A stretch of 64,000 nucleotides of DNA from Ailurus styani (Eukaryota; Chordata; Mammalia; Carnivora; Ailuridae). Shown piece by piece: positions 42,081 to 54,692 of the stretch. Where the stretch lies: NCBI GenBank assembly GCA_002007465.1, contig LNAC01000032.1:2916532-2980531 (forward strand), read 5' to 3'. How positions within the stretch are numbered: position 1 is the first letter of the stretch; the number at the start of each line of letters is the position of its first letter. Under the pieces are notes generated by a model. It saw only the letters and a list, made by a program, of their open reading frames with translations. It searched no databases and had not been told where the DNA came from. The position numbers and the translations under genes were made by a program.

Positions 42081-43609
42081 AGTTCCACATAATAGAAACA
42101 TCTCTGATAAAACATTATGGTTGAGCATGACTCTCAAATAAGAAGTTATAATGCAAACAACTGTCAACCCCAAACAGCTTTGTGACAAGAGATTTCCTTA
42201 TTATCAAAAGAGTGATCAGACCCCCGGCCTTTGGGTTCAATGCTTGCAGTAAGGAGTACTTTTTGGAACACAGTTTATACATTCACAGTACTGACACTCC
42301 CTGAGATATTTTTAGATGATCTCAGTACCTGGGTACCAAGAGGATCATAAGTCAAAAATGACAAAGAGAAAAGAGCTCTTCTTCTGTAGGGAGCCGTGGT
42401 CCTTATTTCACTTTTTTGGACGTTGCTGTGTGCACATCGTGCCTGGCCAACCCCAGCTTTACATGAAAGGGCTTCATCGGCTTTGAAAAAACCATATGGT
42501 AAAAACATCGACACATATTTCTTCTGATACCTTCAGGCACTGCTAAGCAGCTGGTATTAATGAATAAGTGAAATCATGGTATGTTGTTGCTAGGAAGGAC
42601 TAGTTTATAGCCAGGAGAATTATAGATTACTAGGCAAGAACACACAGGAATAGAAGGGATGTGTGATTTCTGCATTTCATCTAGATTTGGCCACCTGTCC
42701 TGCTGGAGGCAATACAGTGCTGGGCTGATTAGCAAGTATTAATTCTATTCCTACTGATGGTGGTCCTGGGAGATGGGACCAATAGCTTCAGTACTTACCA
42801 AAAGTATTTCGGAGCCAATGTCCCTAACTGAAGCCATGGGGGGAGCTGTGAAAAGAGACTCTGGTTTTAAACAACAACATTTTGTGATGTTGTTTCTCTA
42901 GATTTTCCATCTTTCCATACAGAAAACATATTTATTTCCTCCCACTATATACATTAAAATTTTTATTACGTTGAGACATAATTCCTACTATAACCTTTTA
43001 AGAGACTCAATTCTTACCATAACCCAGATGTAGGAATTTCCCTGTCTGTCTGCCTGGGATCCTTTCCAGCTTCATACAAACTTTGATGCAAAACTCGGCC
43101 CTTTCACCAGGTTCAGCAACAAAAAATCCAAGCATACTTTTTGGTAGTTTTTGGTAGTTTTCATGTTATTTTGCATTTCACTTTGGGACAACCTGATTAA
43201 TATGGCTCAAGTGTTTCCTTCAGAGCCTTGGCTGCCAGCTTTATCGTCTACCTTGCCCTTTGCCCAGTCTGTGTTCAGTCCCTCTGAGCCCACTTTTTTC
43301 TTTTCAAGATTATTCATAGGAGGGTACCTTTTTAGCAGAAAACCTGGCTGGCTTTAACCCATATGCTTAAAAAAGAATTTTACAGAAAAGATTGTTGACC
43401 AACAATAGCTGCGATAAAACTTTCTCTAAGCCTTACCCAAGAATATGTTGGAGTTGATATCTCTTCTTCCTTTCCCTACTCTGTTTTTTTTTTCTCTTAT
43501 TTCCTATTTGCTGCCAATTAAAAAAAATTATTATTTGTCTTGGAGGCTTTGTTTTCAGGTTTTGGAAGTAATAAATTAAATTCCTGAGGGAACTGGGCTG
43601 TGAAACTTC
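42081..43609. other. Intergenic, nothing recognised
   Basis: About 1.5 kb of unique sequence. A tandem repeat of TTTTTGGTAGT occurs at about 43138-43158. No gene. Confidence 0.5.
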
Positions 43610-43624
43610 TTAATACATTTGTTT

Positions 43625-43811
43625 ATTTAAAAGATTTTATTTATTTATTTGAGAGAGCTAGAGATCGTGAGAGAGAGTACGGATGGGATTGGAGAGGGAG
43701 AAGCAGACTCCCCGTGAGCAGGGGCCTGACATGGGGCTCGATCCCAGAGCCCTGAGATCATGACCTGAGCCGAAGGCAGATGCTTAACCAGCTAAGCCAC
43801 CCAGGTGCCCC
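43625..43811 (-). mobile_element. Can-SINE, antisense
   Basis: Ends CCACCCAGGTGCCCC. Duplication TTAATACATTT at 43610-43620 and 43812-43822. Confidence 0.96.
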
Positions 43812-43822
43812 TTAATACATTT

Positions 43823-44187
43823 ATTTTTGTATAGTTGGCAAAAATTATAGTGTAAAGCAATTATACTCAAAGTACTTGAGCTGTTTCCATACAGATATGG
43901 GTGTGGAAGTGTTCTCCCATTCCCCCATGCAGCTGTCCAAGAGCTTCACCTTCATCTTCGGAACATAGACTGTTCTAGCTTATTGCAACGAGATTAATCC
44001 AAAGCGGAAAGACAGGAACCAAACACATTCCTAGCATTTGGATAGATATAAATTCCAAAGGGCAGCTTTCAACCTAGGTCCTCAATGTTGCTGCAGGGAA
44101 CTTATTAGGTGTGGATGGAAAGGGTAGTTATCTTGGCTATTTAATGGAAGCTATGAAGAGTCCTATAAATGTTTTACTTTTTTTTTT
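43823..44187. other. Intergenic, nothing recognised
   Basis: Unique sequence between two antisense SINEs. Confidence 0.45.
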
Positions 44188-44380
44188 CTAAAGATTTTAT
44201 TTATTTATTTGACAGAGAGAGAGAGAGAGAGATCACAAGTAGGCAGAGAGGCAGGCAGAGAGAGGGGGAAGCAGGCTCCCCGCTGAGCAGAGAGCCCGAT
44301 GCGGGCCTCGATCCCAGGACCCTGAGATCATGACCTGAGCCGAAGGCAGAGGCTTTAACCACTGAGCCACCCAGGCGCCC
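44188..44380 (-). mobile_element. Can-SINE, antisense, young
   Basis: Very close to the subfamily consensus (GATGCGGGCCTCGATCCCAG, CCACCCAGGCGCCC). An ambiguous base N at 44382 sits at its outer edge, so the duplication cannot be checked. Confidence 0.96.
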
Positions 44381-44394
44381 ANTTATCCTATCTT

Positions 44395-44605
44395 TAGATG
44401 TACCTCCCCAAATATGAAAATATATGTACAAAATTATTCATTGAAGCACTAGCTGTAAATGCAAGATATTGTAATCAATCTAAATGCTCATACATGATAG
44501 ACTGGTACATTATGACTAAATTATGGTATGTTTACACAATAGAGTACTATGGAGCTGTAGAAAAGGATAAAGAGCAAACCTATAAACTCTTATGGGGTGC
44601 TTTTT
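44395..44605 (+). mobile_element. LINE-1 3' fragment, sense
   Basis: 'aaaattattcattgaagcac', 'caatctaaatgctcatacat', 'gtacattatgactaaattat' and 'aatagagtactatggagctg' match the LINE-1 3' UTR in sense. It stands head to head with the antisense LINE-1 that follows. Confidence 0.75.
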
Positions 44606-45066
44606 TTAAGTTGAGGAATAATTGACATAAAATATTTTATTAATTTCAGGTGTACAACATAGTGATTTGATATTTATATACATTGCAAAACGGTCACCAT
44701 AATAATTCTAGTTATCATCTGTCACCATACAGATTTGCTACAGTATTATTTTCCCTATGCTGTGCATTACATACCCATGTCTTATTTATTTATTTAGTAC
44801 CTGGAAGATTGTATCTCTTAATCCCCTTTACCGATTTCACCTATTCCCCTACCTCTCTCCCCTCTGAAGACCATCAGTTTGTTCTCTGTAGCTGAGTTTG
44901 TTTCTATTTTGTTTTGTTTGTTTCATTTTTTAGATTCTACATGTAAGTGATATCATATGGTATTTGTTTCTCTGTCTTATTTCATCTATAATTATACCCT
45001 CTAGGTCTATCCATATTGGCAAATGGCAAGATTTCATTCCTTCTTATGGCTGAGTAACATTCCACG

Positions 45067-45108
<42 letters not shown>

Positions 45109-46255
45109 TCAGATATATGTATATGTGTCCCATTATATACATACATGTCCCATATACATACATATATATTCCATTATATTTTGACACATACACATCCCCA
45201 CATCCACACCTTTATCCTTTTATTTATCGATGGACATTTAGATTGCTTCCAAATCTTGACTATTGTAATCAATGCTGCAGTGAACATAAGGATGCAAATG
45301 TCTTTTTGAATTTTTTTCCTTTGGATAAATGCCTAGAAGTGGAACTTCTGGATCATATTGTAGTTCTATTTTTAATTTTTGAAGAAACTCTGTGCTGCAC
45401 TAATTTATATTCCCACCAGCAGTGCACAAGGGCGCCTTTTCTCCACATCCTTGCCAACACTTGTTATTTCTTGTCTTTTTGATGTTACTCATTCTGATTG
45501 GTACGAGGAGATATCTCATTGTGGTTTTGATTTGCTTTTCTCTAATGAATGGTGATATTGAGTATCTTTTCCTGTTGACCATCTATATATCTTCTTTGGA
45601 ACAATGTCTATTCAGGTCCTCTGCCCATTTTTTTTGCTTTTGAATTGTATGAGTTCTTTATATATTCTGGATGTTAACCTCTTATTGATATATAGTTTGT
45701 GACTATCTTCTCCCATTGAGTACATTGCCATTTGGTTTTGTCAATAATTTCTTTTCCTGTGCAAAAAATTTTTGGTTTGATGTGGTCTCATTTGTTTATT
45801 TTTGCTTTTGTTGTCCTTGCTTGAGGAGACAGTTCCAAGAAGAAATCACTAGGACTGATGTTAACGAGCTTACTGAGTGTGTTTTCTTCTAAGCGTTTAT
45901 GGATTCAGGTCTTATATTTCAGTCTTTAGGCCATTTTGAGTTTCTATTCATGTATGGTGTAAGAAAGTGGTCCAGTTTTATTCTTTTGCATATTGCTGTC
46001 CAGTTTTCACCATATCATTTATTGAGAAGACCGTCTCTTTTCCATTATATATTCTTGCCTCCTTTGTTGTAGATTAATTGACCACATAAATGTGAGTTTA
46101 ACTCTGGGGTCTCTATTTTGTTCCATGGATTCTACGTGTACCTTATAATTCTGTACCAGTACCTTACAATTTTGATTACTATAGCTTTGTGGGATAGTTT
46201 GAAATCTGGGAGTGTGACACTTTCATTCTTGTTCTTTCTGGAGATAATTTTGCTA
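44606..46255 (-). mobile_element. LINE-1 3' region, long antisense block
   Basis: 'attgacataaaatattttat', 'caggtgtacaacatagtgat', 'ctgtcaccatacagatttgc', 'ggacatttagattgcttcc', 'agaagtggaacttctggatc', 'agcagtgcacaagggcgcc', 'ttaggccattttgagtttct' and 'taccagtaccttacaatttt' give about 1.65 kb of antisense LINE-1 (3' UTR into the ORF2 end). Frames are broken. A (GT)19 array lies inside. Confidence 0.93.
45069..45106. repeat. (GT)19 microsatellite
   Basis: Perfect 38-base GT array within the antisense LINE-1, followed by imperfect ATAC-rich ~20-base repeats to about 45180. Confidence 0.97.
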
Positions 46256-46289
46256 CTTGGGTATTTTTAGGATATATTTTTAAGTAAAA

Positions 46290-47120
46290 TAAAGCACAAA
46301 ATGTATATGTATATATACATATATATATATATCATATGCTGTTTTTATGTAAGAGAAAGGGGAAATAAAACATATATATCTTCCTGTGTATGCAAAAAAG
46401 AAATATAGGAGCAATGAGGCAGAAATTAATAAAATTGCTTATATATAGGGCATATGGGGAGTCACAAATAATACATCAGTAAAACAAAATTTAATAACTA
46501 TATAGAAAATTTTAATGACATGATCCACAAACTTGATTTAGATACCACTAAGCTCAAAAATTATAGAACACACATTTTTCTTTCAGGAACATCATGGGAA
46601 ATATAAAAATTTTCAACTAATTGATTTCATAAAGACCATTTTTCCTATCTAAAATATTCTTAGATTATAAATTGACAATAAAAAATTTTAAACAATTTTT
46701 ATACATTTGGAACTTAGCAAACATAATTCTAAGTAAACTAAGGGTTAAAAGGGATATATAAGTTAGAATTGTGAAATAATTATAAAAGACAATAAGCTAG
46801 TGCATATAAAAATTAGTGAGATGCAGCTATAGCAGCCTTCAGAGGGTGATTTATAGCTTACCATGTATTTCTTTAAAAAATTGACATAAAAATAGTAAGC
46901 ATTCAGCTCACAAAGATAGGAAAAGAATACAGAAGAAACAGAAATAGTAGAAGAAAAGGAATTATAAAAATGATATAAAAAGCAAGGAAGCAAACAAACA
47001 AAATAAAAACCAACAGAGATGATTATCCAAACTGAAATCTGGTTCTTTGAAAAACTTTGGTAGCACGATAACTTTAATAACATAGGTAAATTTCTGGAAA
47101 GACTGACAGTGGAAAATAAC
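46290..47120 (+). mobile_element. LINE-1/HAL1-like ORF fragment, sense, decayed
   Basis: A-rich on the + strand, with 'ccaaactgaaatctggttct', 'ttgaaaaactttggtagcac' and 'taaatttctggaaagactga'. These match the LINE-1 ORF2 segment 'AGCTGGTTCTTTGAAAAG ... CTAGACTGA'. A half-LINE (HAL1) or old L1M origin is likely. The 145-codon antisense frame here is an artefact. Confidence 0.6.
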
Positions 47121-48375
47121 CAGAAGGAATAAATCAGTAATGTAAGCCCCAAGAAAAGGGCTTGGATTGCTCTCCAGGAAGGGATGGTGAAGTGTAACAA
47201 AGAGAGGTTTTTTTTTTTAACATTCCATCAAGTGCAGCCCAGATGCTGATTTTGCTTTCATAATAGGTGCTGCACTTCTGTCTCTGGGTCTTTTAGGTCC
47301 AGCATCTTAGTCTGGCCATTCTCTTCACAAATTACATAGCTTCTGTTTCTTTCCCCACAGCCATAGAGACCAGTGTTCAAATACCTAACCTCAAACACTT
47401 TTTCTTTCTCTCAGTTGTCTTAAATTCATTGGTTTTGAAACACAAATCTGAGTAGGTCCTCCCAACCTCATGTATTATGCCCTGTTCCTTTACTCTGCAA
47501 TAAGCACAGGAAAATACTGTTCTAGAGTGCAGTCTGGGAGGAGGAAAAGCAAATCTCGAAGAGAAAAAAATATTAAAGATTTAAAAATAATCTTTACCAC
47601 ATATGTTGTATATGCATATCATTCCCTAATGGTAATAACAATAGCTATCTTAGGTGCTGGATCTCAGGCATGGTCAGAGAACATCATCTGGAACTCCTGT
47701 TTTAGAATAGAATTTCTTTATTGTATTTGGGCACTGGCGTGGTTGCCTTAAACTGGAATACTCTAAGAGAATATATTAGATCCTTTGCAGAAAAATGATA
47801 CATGCAGATATATAATGGTGATGATCAAATTCTTAACATATAGATATTTACATAAAGTGTGTTAACCTTTCAATTAGAGTAAAATCCGCTTGCTTTCCTC
47901 TATCCTGTGACTTTTTCTTTCAAACATTTGAATTTGGTAAACTCCCAATGTGTCTCATTAGACACTTTTGTAACTCTTTAAAACCATGTGTGACTTAATC
48001 CATATGCTTTTTATTCATTTACAATCAAATCATGAAAATACAGCCTTTAAAGAGCTATTTGATTTCAAAGAACATTTTTAAATAAGCATTTAAAGCCCTT
48101 TGAGAATAAAGATGGGATGCCACATTTTTCTTAAACAGAGCACAACCAAAAATACACTCACTCATGCCCAGAGAAATACGAGCTTCTGCATTTTAATTCT
48201 TTTCTGTTCTTGACTTAATGCACCATCCCTTATCTCCCTTTCACTCCTGGTGAAGTGCAGTGTGAAGTGTTTTGAGATGGGGAAGTAGTATTTTTCAAAT
48301 TACTCTTTGAAAATCTATTTAGCTATGACCTGAGCAGCTTCTGTTGACACCTTCTGCTTCAATTTGTCTTTGTTC
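47121..48375. other. Intergenic, nothing recognised
   Basis: Unique, AT-rich; no gene or repeat family supported. Confidence 0.45.
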
Positions 48376-48570
48376 TACAGCAGAAATTTTTAAAGGGTAA
48401 TTGGAGACCAACAACATCAGCAACATTTAGGAACTTTCCGGAAATGCAAATTCTCTAGTCCCATGGTAGATGTACTGCATCAGTGATGGAGGGCAGAGCC
48501 CATGTCTGTTGTACAGTCCCTCTGGGTGATTCTGATAGATACCCCAAGTTTGAGAACTATTGTCCTAGGG
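48376..48570 (+). mobile_element. MER5A DNA transposon (hAT-Charlie), sense
   Basis: 'caacaacatcagcaacattt', 'ggaaatgcaaattctctagt', 'gggtgattctgatagatacc' and 'aagtttgagaactattgtcc' form a nearly complete MER5A. Confidence 0.9.
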
Positions 48571-48724
48571 CCCTGCTTCACTTCCACTTCAAATGTGATT
48601 TCAGGAATGGTTGTGAGCTCTGTCATTCACATCTTAGTTTGAATTATATATAAATGTTACCTGTTTTGCAGCTATATTAACAATTAAAGAAATCTCAAGT
48701 ATCATGAAGTTTTTGTTTTTATAA

Positions 48725-48932
48725 AAAAATTTTTAAAGATTTTATTTATTTGTTAGAGAGAGAAGAGGAGCACAAGCAGGGGGAGCAGTACGTAGGGGGA
48801 GAAGCAGGCAGAGGGAGAAGCTGGCCCCCTGCTGAGCAGGGATTCCCAATTTGGGGCTCCAACCCAGGACTCTGGGATCATGACCTGAGCCGAAGCCAGA
48901 CACTTAACTGACTTGGGCCACCCAGGCTCCCC
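48725..48932 (-). mobile_element. Can-SINE, antisense
   Basis: AAAGATTTTATTTATTTGTTAG, GGGGGAGCAG, 'gatcatgacctgagccgaag' and GCCACCCAGGCTCCCC. Diverged copy. Confidence 0.94.
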
Positions 48933-49269
48933 ATGTCCTTGGCTTTTAAAAAGGAAATAGATAACCTTTCTGCTGCCTCTGAAACTCAGCTACTTGAAAT
49001 GGCATCTCTTGCCTTAAAATCAGAAACATCCTTAAAGATTTTTTGGTCAAGAAATTGGGAGTTACAAGTTTGCAGCACACTAGGACCCATAGCTCACGGT
49101 TTGTGGATGTTAATTCATGTTATTATACCTGGAGCTTTTTAAACGATGCTCTTTTCTGGCTCACACCTTTTCAGTGATGGAGTATTAATGTAAGAAATTA
49201 TAAAAAGTGAAGTATAATGTTGTTGGATTTTACTAGATGTTTGTTCCTCACATCAGACCTAATGGTAGT
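48933..49269. other. Intergenic, nothing recognised
   Basis: Unique sequence; the 69-codon open frame at 48933 has no family resemblance. Confidence 0.4.
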
Positions 49270-49495
49270 TAGAGGTAACTGTGGAACCAGAAACACCTGC
49301 GCCCAAATCTCACTTTTACAATTTACTACCTGCGAACTTGCGTGAGTTGCTTAACCTCTCTGAAACTCTGCTTCTGTGTTCCTCATCTATGCAGGAAGTG
49401 AAAAATATTTACCTTTTGGGGTGCCATGAGATTTAAATGAGATAACATATGGGAAGCATTTAGGCTGGTGTTCACTATGTGATAGTGATGGTTCT
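49270..49495 (+). mobile_element. MIR SINE relic, sense
   Basis: 'gcgcccaaatctcactttta', 'gagttgcttaacctctctga', 'catgagatttaaatgagata' and 'gaagcatttaggctggtgtt' fit MIR. Confidence 0.85.
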
Positions 49496-49606
49496 TTGGT
49501 TGAATAAGATAGCTGGTGACTTGAGAAAATGTGTGTGTGTGCAGGGGGTGAGGAGGGTGGGTAAGAATGGTGCTGATTATTTGGTACTTTATTATTACTT
49601 TTTAAT

Positions 49607-49791
49607 TTTTAAAAAAAGATTTTGTTTATTTATTTGACAGAGAGGATAAGCAGGGGGAGCTGCAAGCAGAGGGAGAAGGAGAAGCAGTCTCTCCATGGAA
49701 CAGGGAGTCCAATGTGGGGCTCATCTCAGGACCCTTGGATCATGACCTGAGCTGAAGGCAGACGCTTAAGGACTGAGCCACCCAGGTGTCC
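49607..49791 (-). mobile_element. Can-SINE, antisense
   Basis: AAAAAAAGATTTTGTTTATTTA through CCACCCAGGTGTCCC. Imperfect duplication ATTTGGTACTTT / ATTTAGTCCTTT near 49579 and 49794. Confidence 0.94.
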
Positions 49792-49794
49792 CTA

Positions 49795-50501
49795 TTTAGT
49801 CCTTTAAAAAGAGAAACAGGTTTGGTTTAGATAGGGATTTGCCAGGAAGCCATATTGCTTATCATCACCGGCTTCCTTGAGGCCCATTCCTTTCTATTCC
49901 TTTTAACTGAGCAATGCCTGGCACAGCTCCTGAAATAAATTCTCAGTCTTCACACTCTATATTATCAATGAGATGGGCAGGCCGCTGGTTGACCGACTGT
50001 GTGTTTACAGAGTGAGAAGCATGGAAACCTGATGCCTCCAAGATTACAGGGAAGTTTTTCCCCCTGGGCTTTCCTACAGATGCCTCTGTAAGGCTTCTTG
50101 GCTCTTTGGGCTGCAGCTGGACAGAGGTGACTTCTAAACTCCTGTGATTCTTATTATGCAATCAATAATAGTGACTGACTTGGTTATCAACCATCTGGTT
50201 GCATTAGTGGCTAAATTTAGTCAAGTACATAAAGCAAAAAGTTCTGAGAGTTTATCAGAGAATTAAAATTAAAAAAGTAATACACCTGTTTTGAGTTTGT
50301 TTTGGAAGAAAACAGCTTTGGCTCGTGTCTTCCAGATTGAGCCTTATTGCTATCTCCTAGCCCATTTTTTGGATTGCTAGGTCCTGGGAGCTTATTGGGG
50401 GTGAGAGCCCTAAATTGGACAAATCTGTCTTCCTCCTCCTGAAGGCCTGCCCTGGGGGAAAGCACCCTGCAGAGAATCCCCTCAAGTTTCCAGCTTGCCT
50501 T
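49795..50501. other. Intergenic, nothing recognised
   Basis: Unique sequence of average composition; no gene. Confidence 0.45.
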
Positions 50502-50516
50502 CAGAATACTGCAGAG

Positions 50517-50719
50517 GGCGGCCCTGGGTGGCTCAGTGGGTTAAAGCCTTTGCCTTCAGCTCAGGTCCTGATCTCAGGGTCCTGGGATTGAGCCCAACAT
50601 CGGGCTCTCTGCTTGGTGGAGAGCCTGCTTCCCCCTCTTTCTCTGCCTGCCTCTCTGCCTACTTGTGATCTCTCCCTCTGTCAAATAAATAAATAAAATC
50701 TTTAAAAAAACAAAAGCCC
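50517..50719 (+). mobile_element. Can-SINE, sense
   Basis: Perfect 15-bp duplication CAGAATACTGCAGAG (50502-50516 and 50720-50734). Near-consensus, with a one-base-different head (GGGCGGCCCTGGGTGG). Confidence 0.97.
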
Positions 50720-50734
50720 CAGAATACTGCAGAG

Positions 50735-52405
50735 TGCCACACTGTAAGGGGAGTTAATCAAAGGAAAGTTCTTCAGACATGAAAGGCAAAAGTAATGCAA
50801 TAGAATTATGATTCTGGGACTATTTTGGCAAGGAACTGGCTGACTGAGCACACTGGTTACAGGCTTCACGTTTTAGCTTATTTTGTCTTTCAACTTGTTT
50901 CAAGGGGTGGTGCCAAAATTTTTTTTAAATAGTTAAAAAAACCCCTGGTGTTCATAATGACCTTTCAAAAACTTGGAAATTCACTTTGTACTAGTTTTGT
51001 CCTTTTCAGTTTGGCAAAGAAGGCTTTGCATGCTTCTAATGGAAATTTTAATTATAATATTTTTAAAAGGCTCTATTAACAATCTCCACAGTAATGGAGA
51101 GCTTGTTTTCAGTACAGTGTTTATCTGCTTTTGCTGAGGTCATGTCAATCCACTGTGCTTATACTTGAGTGACAATTTTGTCTAATGGAGGCACATAATG
51201 GAGAGGTTGTGGTACTGATCAGAAAGTACGGCTATTAAAATATTGCTCAGAAATGAGGGCTCTTTGGGGGTATGTGTAAACTTGAGACCAACCCCAAATT
51301 TGAATCTTTGAATAACTTTGAGAAGGAATGTCTCAAAAAAAAATTATTAGGGGTATGCAGAGAGAAAGCAGACTGTGAAGGACTTCGAGGTCATGTGACC
51401 CACATTTAGGCTTGGCATCACGCAGATGTACAGAATTGGTATTGAGAACTTCATTAAGCTTCCCGTCCTTTGGAATTTTTCAGATACTTCTGATGTCAAG
51501 TTCAAATAGAAAGTCCTACATGGAATTGATGAGAAGTGGATGCTGTTGAATAGATGGAGAGGAGAGATTGTACCAAGGCTACTTGGTGGGACTGGGATAT
51601 ATTAAAATAGAAGTATAACTTAAGGATTATAAGTCATACTTGCATGTGGTAGAAGGTCTTACAAAAGACATGGAGGCTGAGTTCTTAATTTTGGTTTCAT
51701 GTGAATTAATAATAACAATGAATGTAGGGCTGGGGATTTTGAGTGGAAATACCTTTAGGAATGAGATAAATCTGGCCCGTGAGAGATAGAGGAAGGATTC
51801 TTTGCTGTTTCTGAATACTTGCTCCCTAGGAGAGGGGAGAGTGGATATTTGGGGTTCAACCAAATTGAGTCCAGATTTCTGTAAAGACTAAACTGTGCGT
51901 GTACCATGTGGTATGAGGGCATTTTCCTTTGGTAAATTGTACTATGAAGATATTATTCTTATGTAAATCAATGCATTAGTATTCAGGAAAGATGTGAAAA
52001 GCTGATTAGGTTAACTCCAAGTTGAGGGAAACTTGGCAATGGCATTCTTGGAGAGGTTTAGGTAGCTCAGGAAGATGAGAAATCACTGAGCATAGACATG
52101 GGTTGTATGTTCAAGGATTTATTGGGTCTGTGTGCTAACGTGCTCTGGGAACTGTGTCTGTCACTTGTCTCACCCACTGCTGGGTTTTCAAGTCTCTGGG
52201 AACAACCCCAGAAGGGGCTTCACATGGGAAAACAGCATGGTGGTCTGTGTAAATTGGCACTTCAGCGGGGCCATTGAAGCTGGTTATTGTTTAGATTGAA
52301 TTGTCTGTCCCTTGCAATTAGCCAGGAGATGTGAACCTAGGTAAGACTGGTGGGAGGAGGAGCAAGTATCTGTTTGAAAGAAGCCAACACCTATAAAATG
52401 TGTAT
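50735..52405. other. Intergenic, nothing recognised
   Basis: About 1.7 kb of repeat-poor sequence with no gene. Confidence 0.45.
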
Positions 52406-52417
52406 TAGATTAATCTT

Positions 52418-52638
52418 TTTTTAAAAGAGTTATTTATTTATTTTGAGAGAGAAAGAGATTTCGTGCACTCGTGCGCAAGTGGGACAAGGGGCAGTGGGAA
52501 AAGGAGAGAGAATCTTCAAGCTGACTCTTTGTCAAGCACAGAGCCTGATGCTGGGCTCCATCCCACCATGAGATCATGACTTGAGCTGAAACCAAGAGTT
52601 GGATGCTCAGCCAACTGAGCCATCAGGGTGCTCCAGGG
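52418..52638 (-). mobile_element. Can-SINE, antisense, older subtype
   Basis: TTATTTATTTATTTTGAGAG, GTGGGACAAGG, 'gagatcatgacttgagctg' and 'ccatcagggtgctcc'. Duplication AGATTAATCTT / AGATGAATCTT (52407-52417 and 52639-52649). Confidence 0.95.
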
Positions 52639-52649
52639 AGATGAATCTT

Positions 52650-52765
52650 ATCAGAGTCCCAGTTCTGCCTTTTATTATCTGTGTGACTTTGGGTAAGTAA
52701 GTTTACTAAACCTAATTGCCTCACTTATAAGATGATAATGATAATACTATCTAATACTTACTCTT
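52650..52765 (+). mobile_element. MIR SINE relic, sense
   Basis: 'cagttctgccttttattatc', 'tgtgtgactttgggtaagta' and 'cctcacttataagatgataa' match MIR. Confidence 0.8.
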
Positions 52766-52769
52766 ACTA

Positions 52770-52950
52770 TGTTAAGTACTTGCTTAATATTATTACTGTA
52801 AAGTAAGGACTATGTTATCTCCTTTTACAAATGAGGAAGAAAATATTGGGGAAGTTAAATATCTTAGTCATGGTGCTAGTAGATTTTAGGTACCTGGAGC
52901 CTGGATTTGAACCCAGATACTCAGACTCTGATGTGGGTTCTCTTGACCGC
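52770..52950 (-). mobile_element. MIR SINE relic, antisense
   Basis: 'ctccttttacaaatgaggaa', 'tcttagtcatggtgctagta' and 'ctggatttgaacccagatac' match antisense MIR. It faces the sense copy next to it. Confidence 0.8.
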
Positions 52951-53034
52951 AACATCTCCAAGATTGTTGTCTACAAGTTTGTGTCTTAAAATATATAGAT
53001 ATGCAAATTGTGTAAACCCACTGTGTCATGCAGG

Positions 53035-53240
53035 GTAAACATGCAACAAATATTAACTGTTATTACTATTTCACATTAAGTGCACTATATATTTTAATGT
53101 ACACAGTCCTTACTCTAAAATTAAAATTATCAGATGAGTAAACTGGCAATCAGATAGGATAAATTCATGTAGCTGTGAAGAGGCACACCTGTGATTTAAG
53201 CCTGGATTTTCTGACTCCAGAGACCATGTACTTTCTCCTC
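53035..53240 (-). mobile_element. MIR SINE relic, antisense
   Basis: 'atcagatgagtaaactggca', 'gtgatttaagcctggatttt' and 'ctgactccagagaccatgta' match antisense MIR. Confidence 0.7.
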
Positions 53241-54610
53241 TACAAGTAATTTGAACATGTAGTGCGAGGATTTTTGGATGGTTCAGAGTTAGTCTGAAGG
53301 CTTTACAACTCCGTGGTCATGCTAAGCTTGTCTGTAGATTGAATGTATGCTATATTTCACACATACATACTATTTTCAGATATGTGCTGTGATTAACATG
53401 CATAAACCTACTCTATAATTAAGAAAGCATGGGTTTGTTATTAAGACTTTATAATCCATAATGTCTTCTTGCCATGATGTGTTTTCTCAAAGTTCAGATA
53501 CTAGAAGTGCAATTACTCTTAGGAAATCCATGAATATGTTTGGAGTTAAAAGAGGTTTCACATTTGAAAGATTTTGGACATAACATATTACATGAGTTCA
53601 TAGCCTCTATGATAAGTGGGACTATGTGTGTTATACATGAGTTGACTAGTACATGATTCTTGTACCAAAGTGAAGGTGATTGGGGTGAATAAACTATGGT
53701 GCTATGGACAGACAGCGGGAGGAGGAGAGGAAGGCTGTATGCCGTATCTTGCACATGGATACACATCATAAATACCTAACAACAGTTTTAATGGAGGAAA
53801 AGAACACCCAGAGGAAATTAAAAGCAACGGCTTTGGCTATGGAAATGTGAATACCTAAATTGCTAAAGTCTTTTGTAGGGCTTGAGAAGTGTGATTTCCA
53901 TTAAGACGATGGGAATCACATGGCCCTCACCCTGAGAAAGTGTGTGAGAATTTCTCCCTCAAGGGTTAGATGAGTTATGAGCATTTGAAAAGAGGAAATT
54001 TAGAGTTAATTTTCCAACTCCCCATTACACTGGGGACTCTTGAAGAGGAGAAAATCCTATTACTGACTGTATGGGACAGTGTACAAGATGTAAAGCTAGG
54101 CAAGTTTTTATTTGTGTCTTCAATGATGTGGTGTTTTGTGCATAAACAATTTGAGATATCTAGCAACTCTCTCTTTAAAGACACTCATTTAATTTTAAGC
54201 CTCACTTCTAATTTGAATTATGCACTGTGTTTGTAATTGAATTTTATGTCTGGTTTTAGTGATTACTTAAATCATATTTGTTGACTCACAGAATTAGAGT
54301 GAAGGGACTTGAGTGAGTAGTGAATCACTGTGGCCTCTTAGGCCAAGGATTTCAAATACTCTTTTAGCTTAAGAGTGTTTCTTCAAGTGAAATCTAATGG
54401 AGAGCCTAATGTCTACATAGATGACACTGGAACTTCTCTGACAGAAGCAGAACCAACCTCTACCCCCTACTGAACATCCCCTCTCCAGTCCTGCCCCCAC
54501 TTGAGACACCTTGACAAACCCATACATTTGGGAACCAGTTTAAAAACTACTGCTGTAGAATCTTTTAATTCTTTTATAAGGATAAATTTCTTACATAATC
54601 ATTTCCCGAA
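53241..54610. other. Intergenic, nothing recognised
   Basis: No repeat or gene supported over about 1.4 kb. Confidence 0.45.
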
Positions 54611-54616
54611 CAAATT

Positions 54617-54618
<2 letters not shown>

Positions 54619-54692
<74 letters not shown>

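Noticed and set aside
44606..46255. Possible active LINE-1
   Set aside because: Antisense, 5'-truncated, with broken frames and microsatellite interruptions; no intact ORF1 or ORF2.
46763..47200. 145-codon hydrophobic open frame on the - strand resembling a membrane protein
   Set aside because: It is the antisense of A-rich LINE-1/HAL1 ORF sequence, which always gives F/L/S/Y-rich reading.
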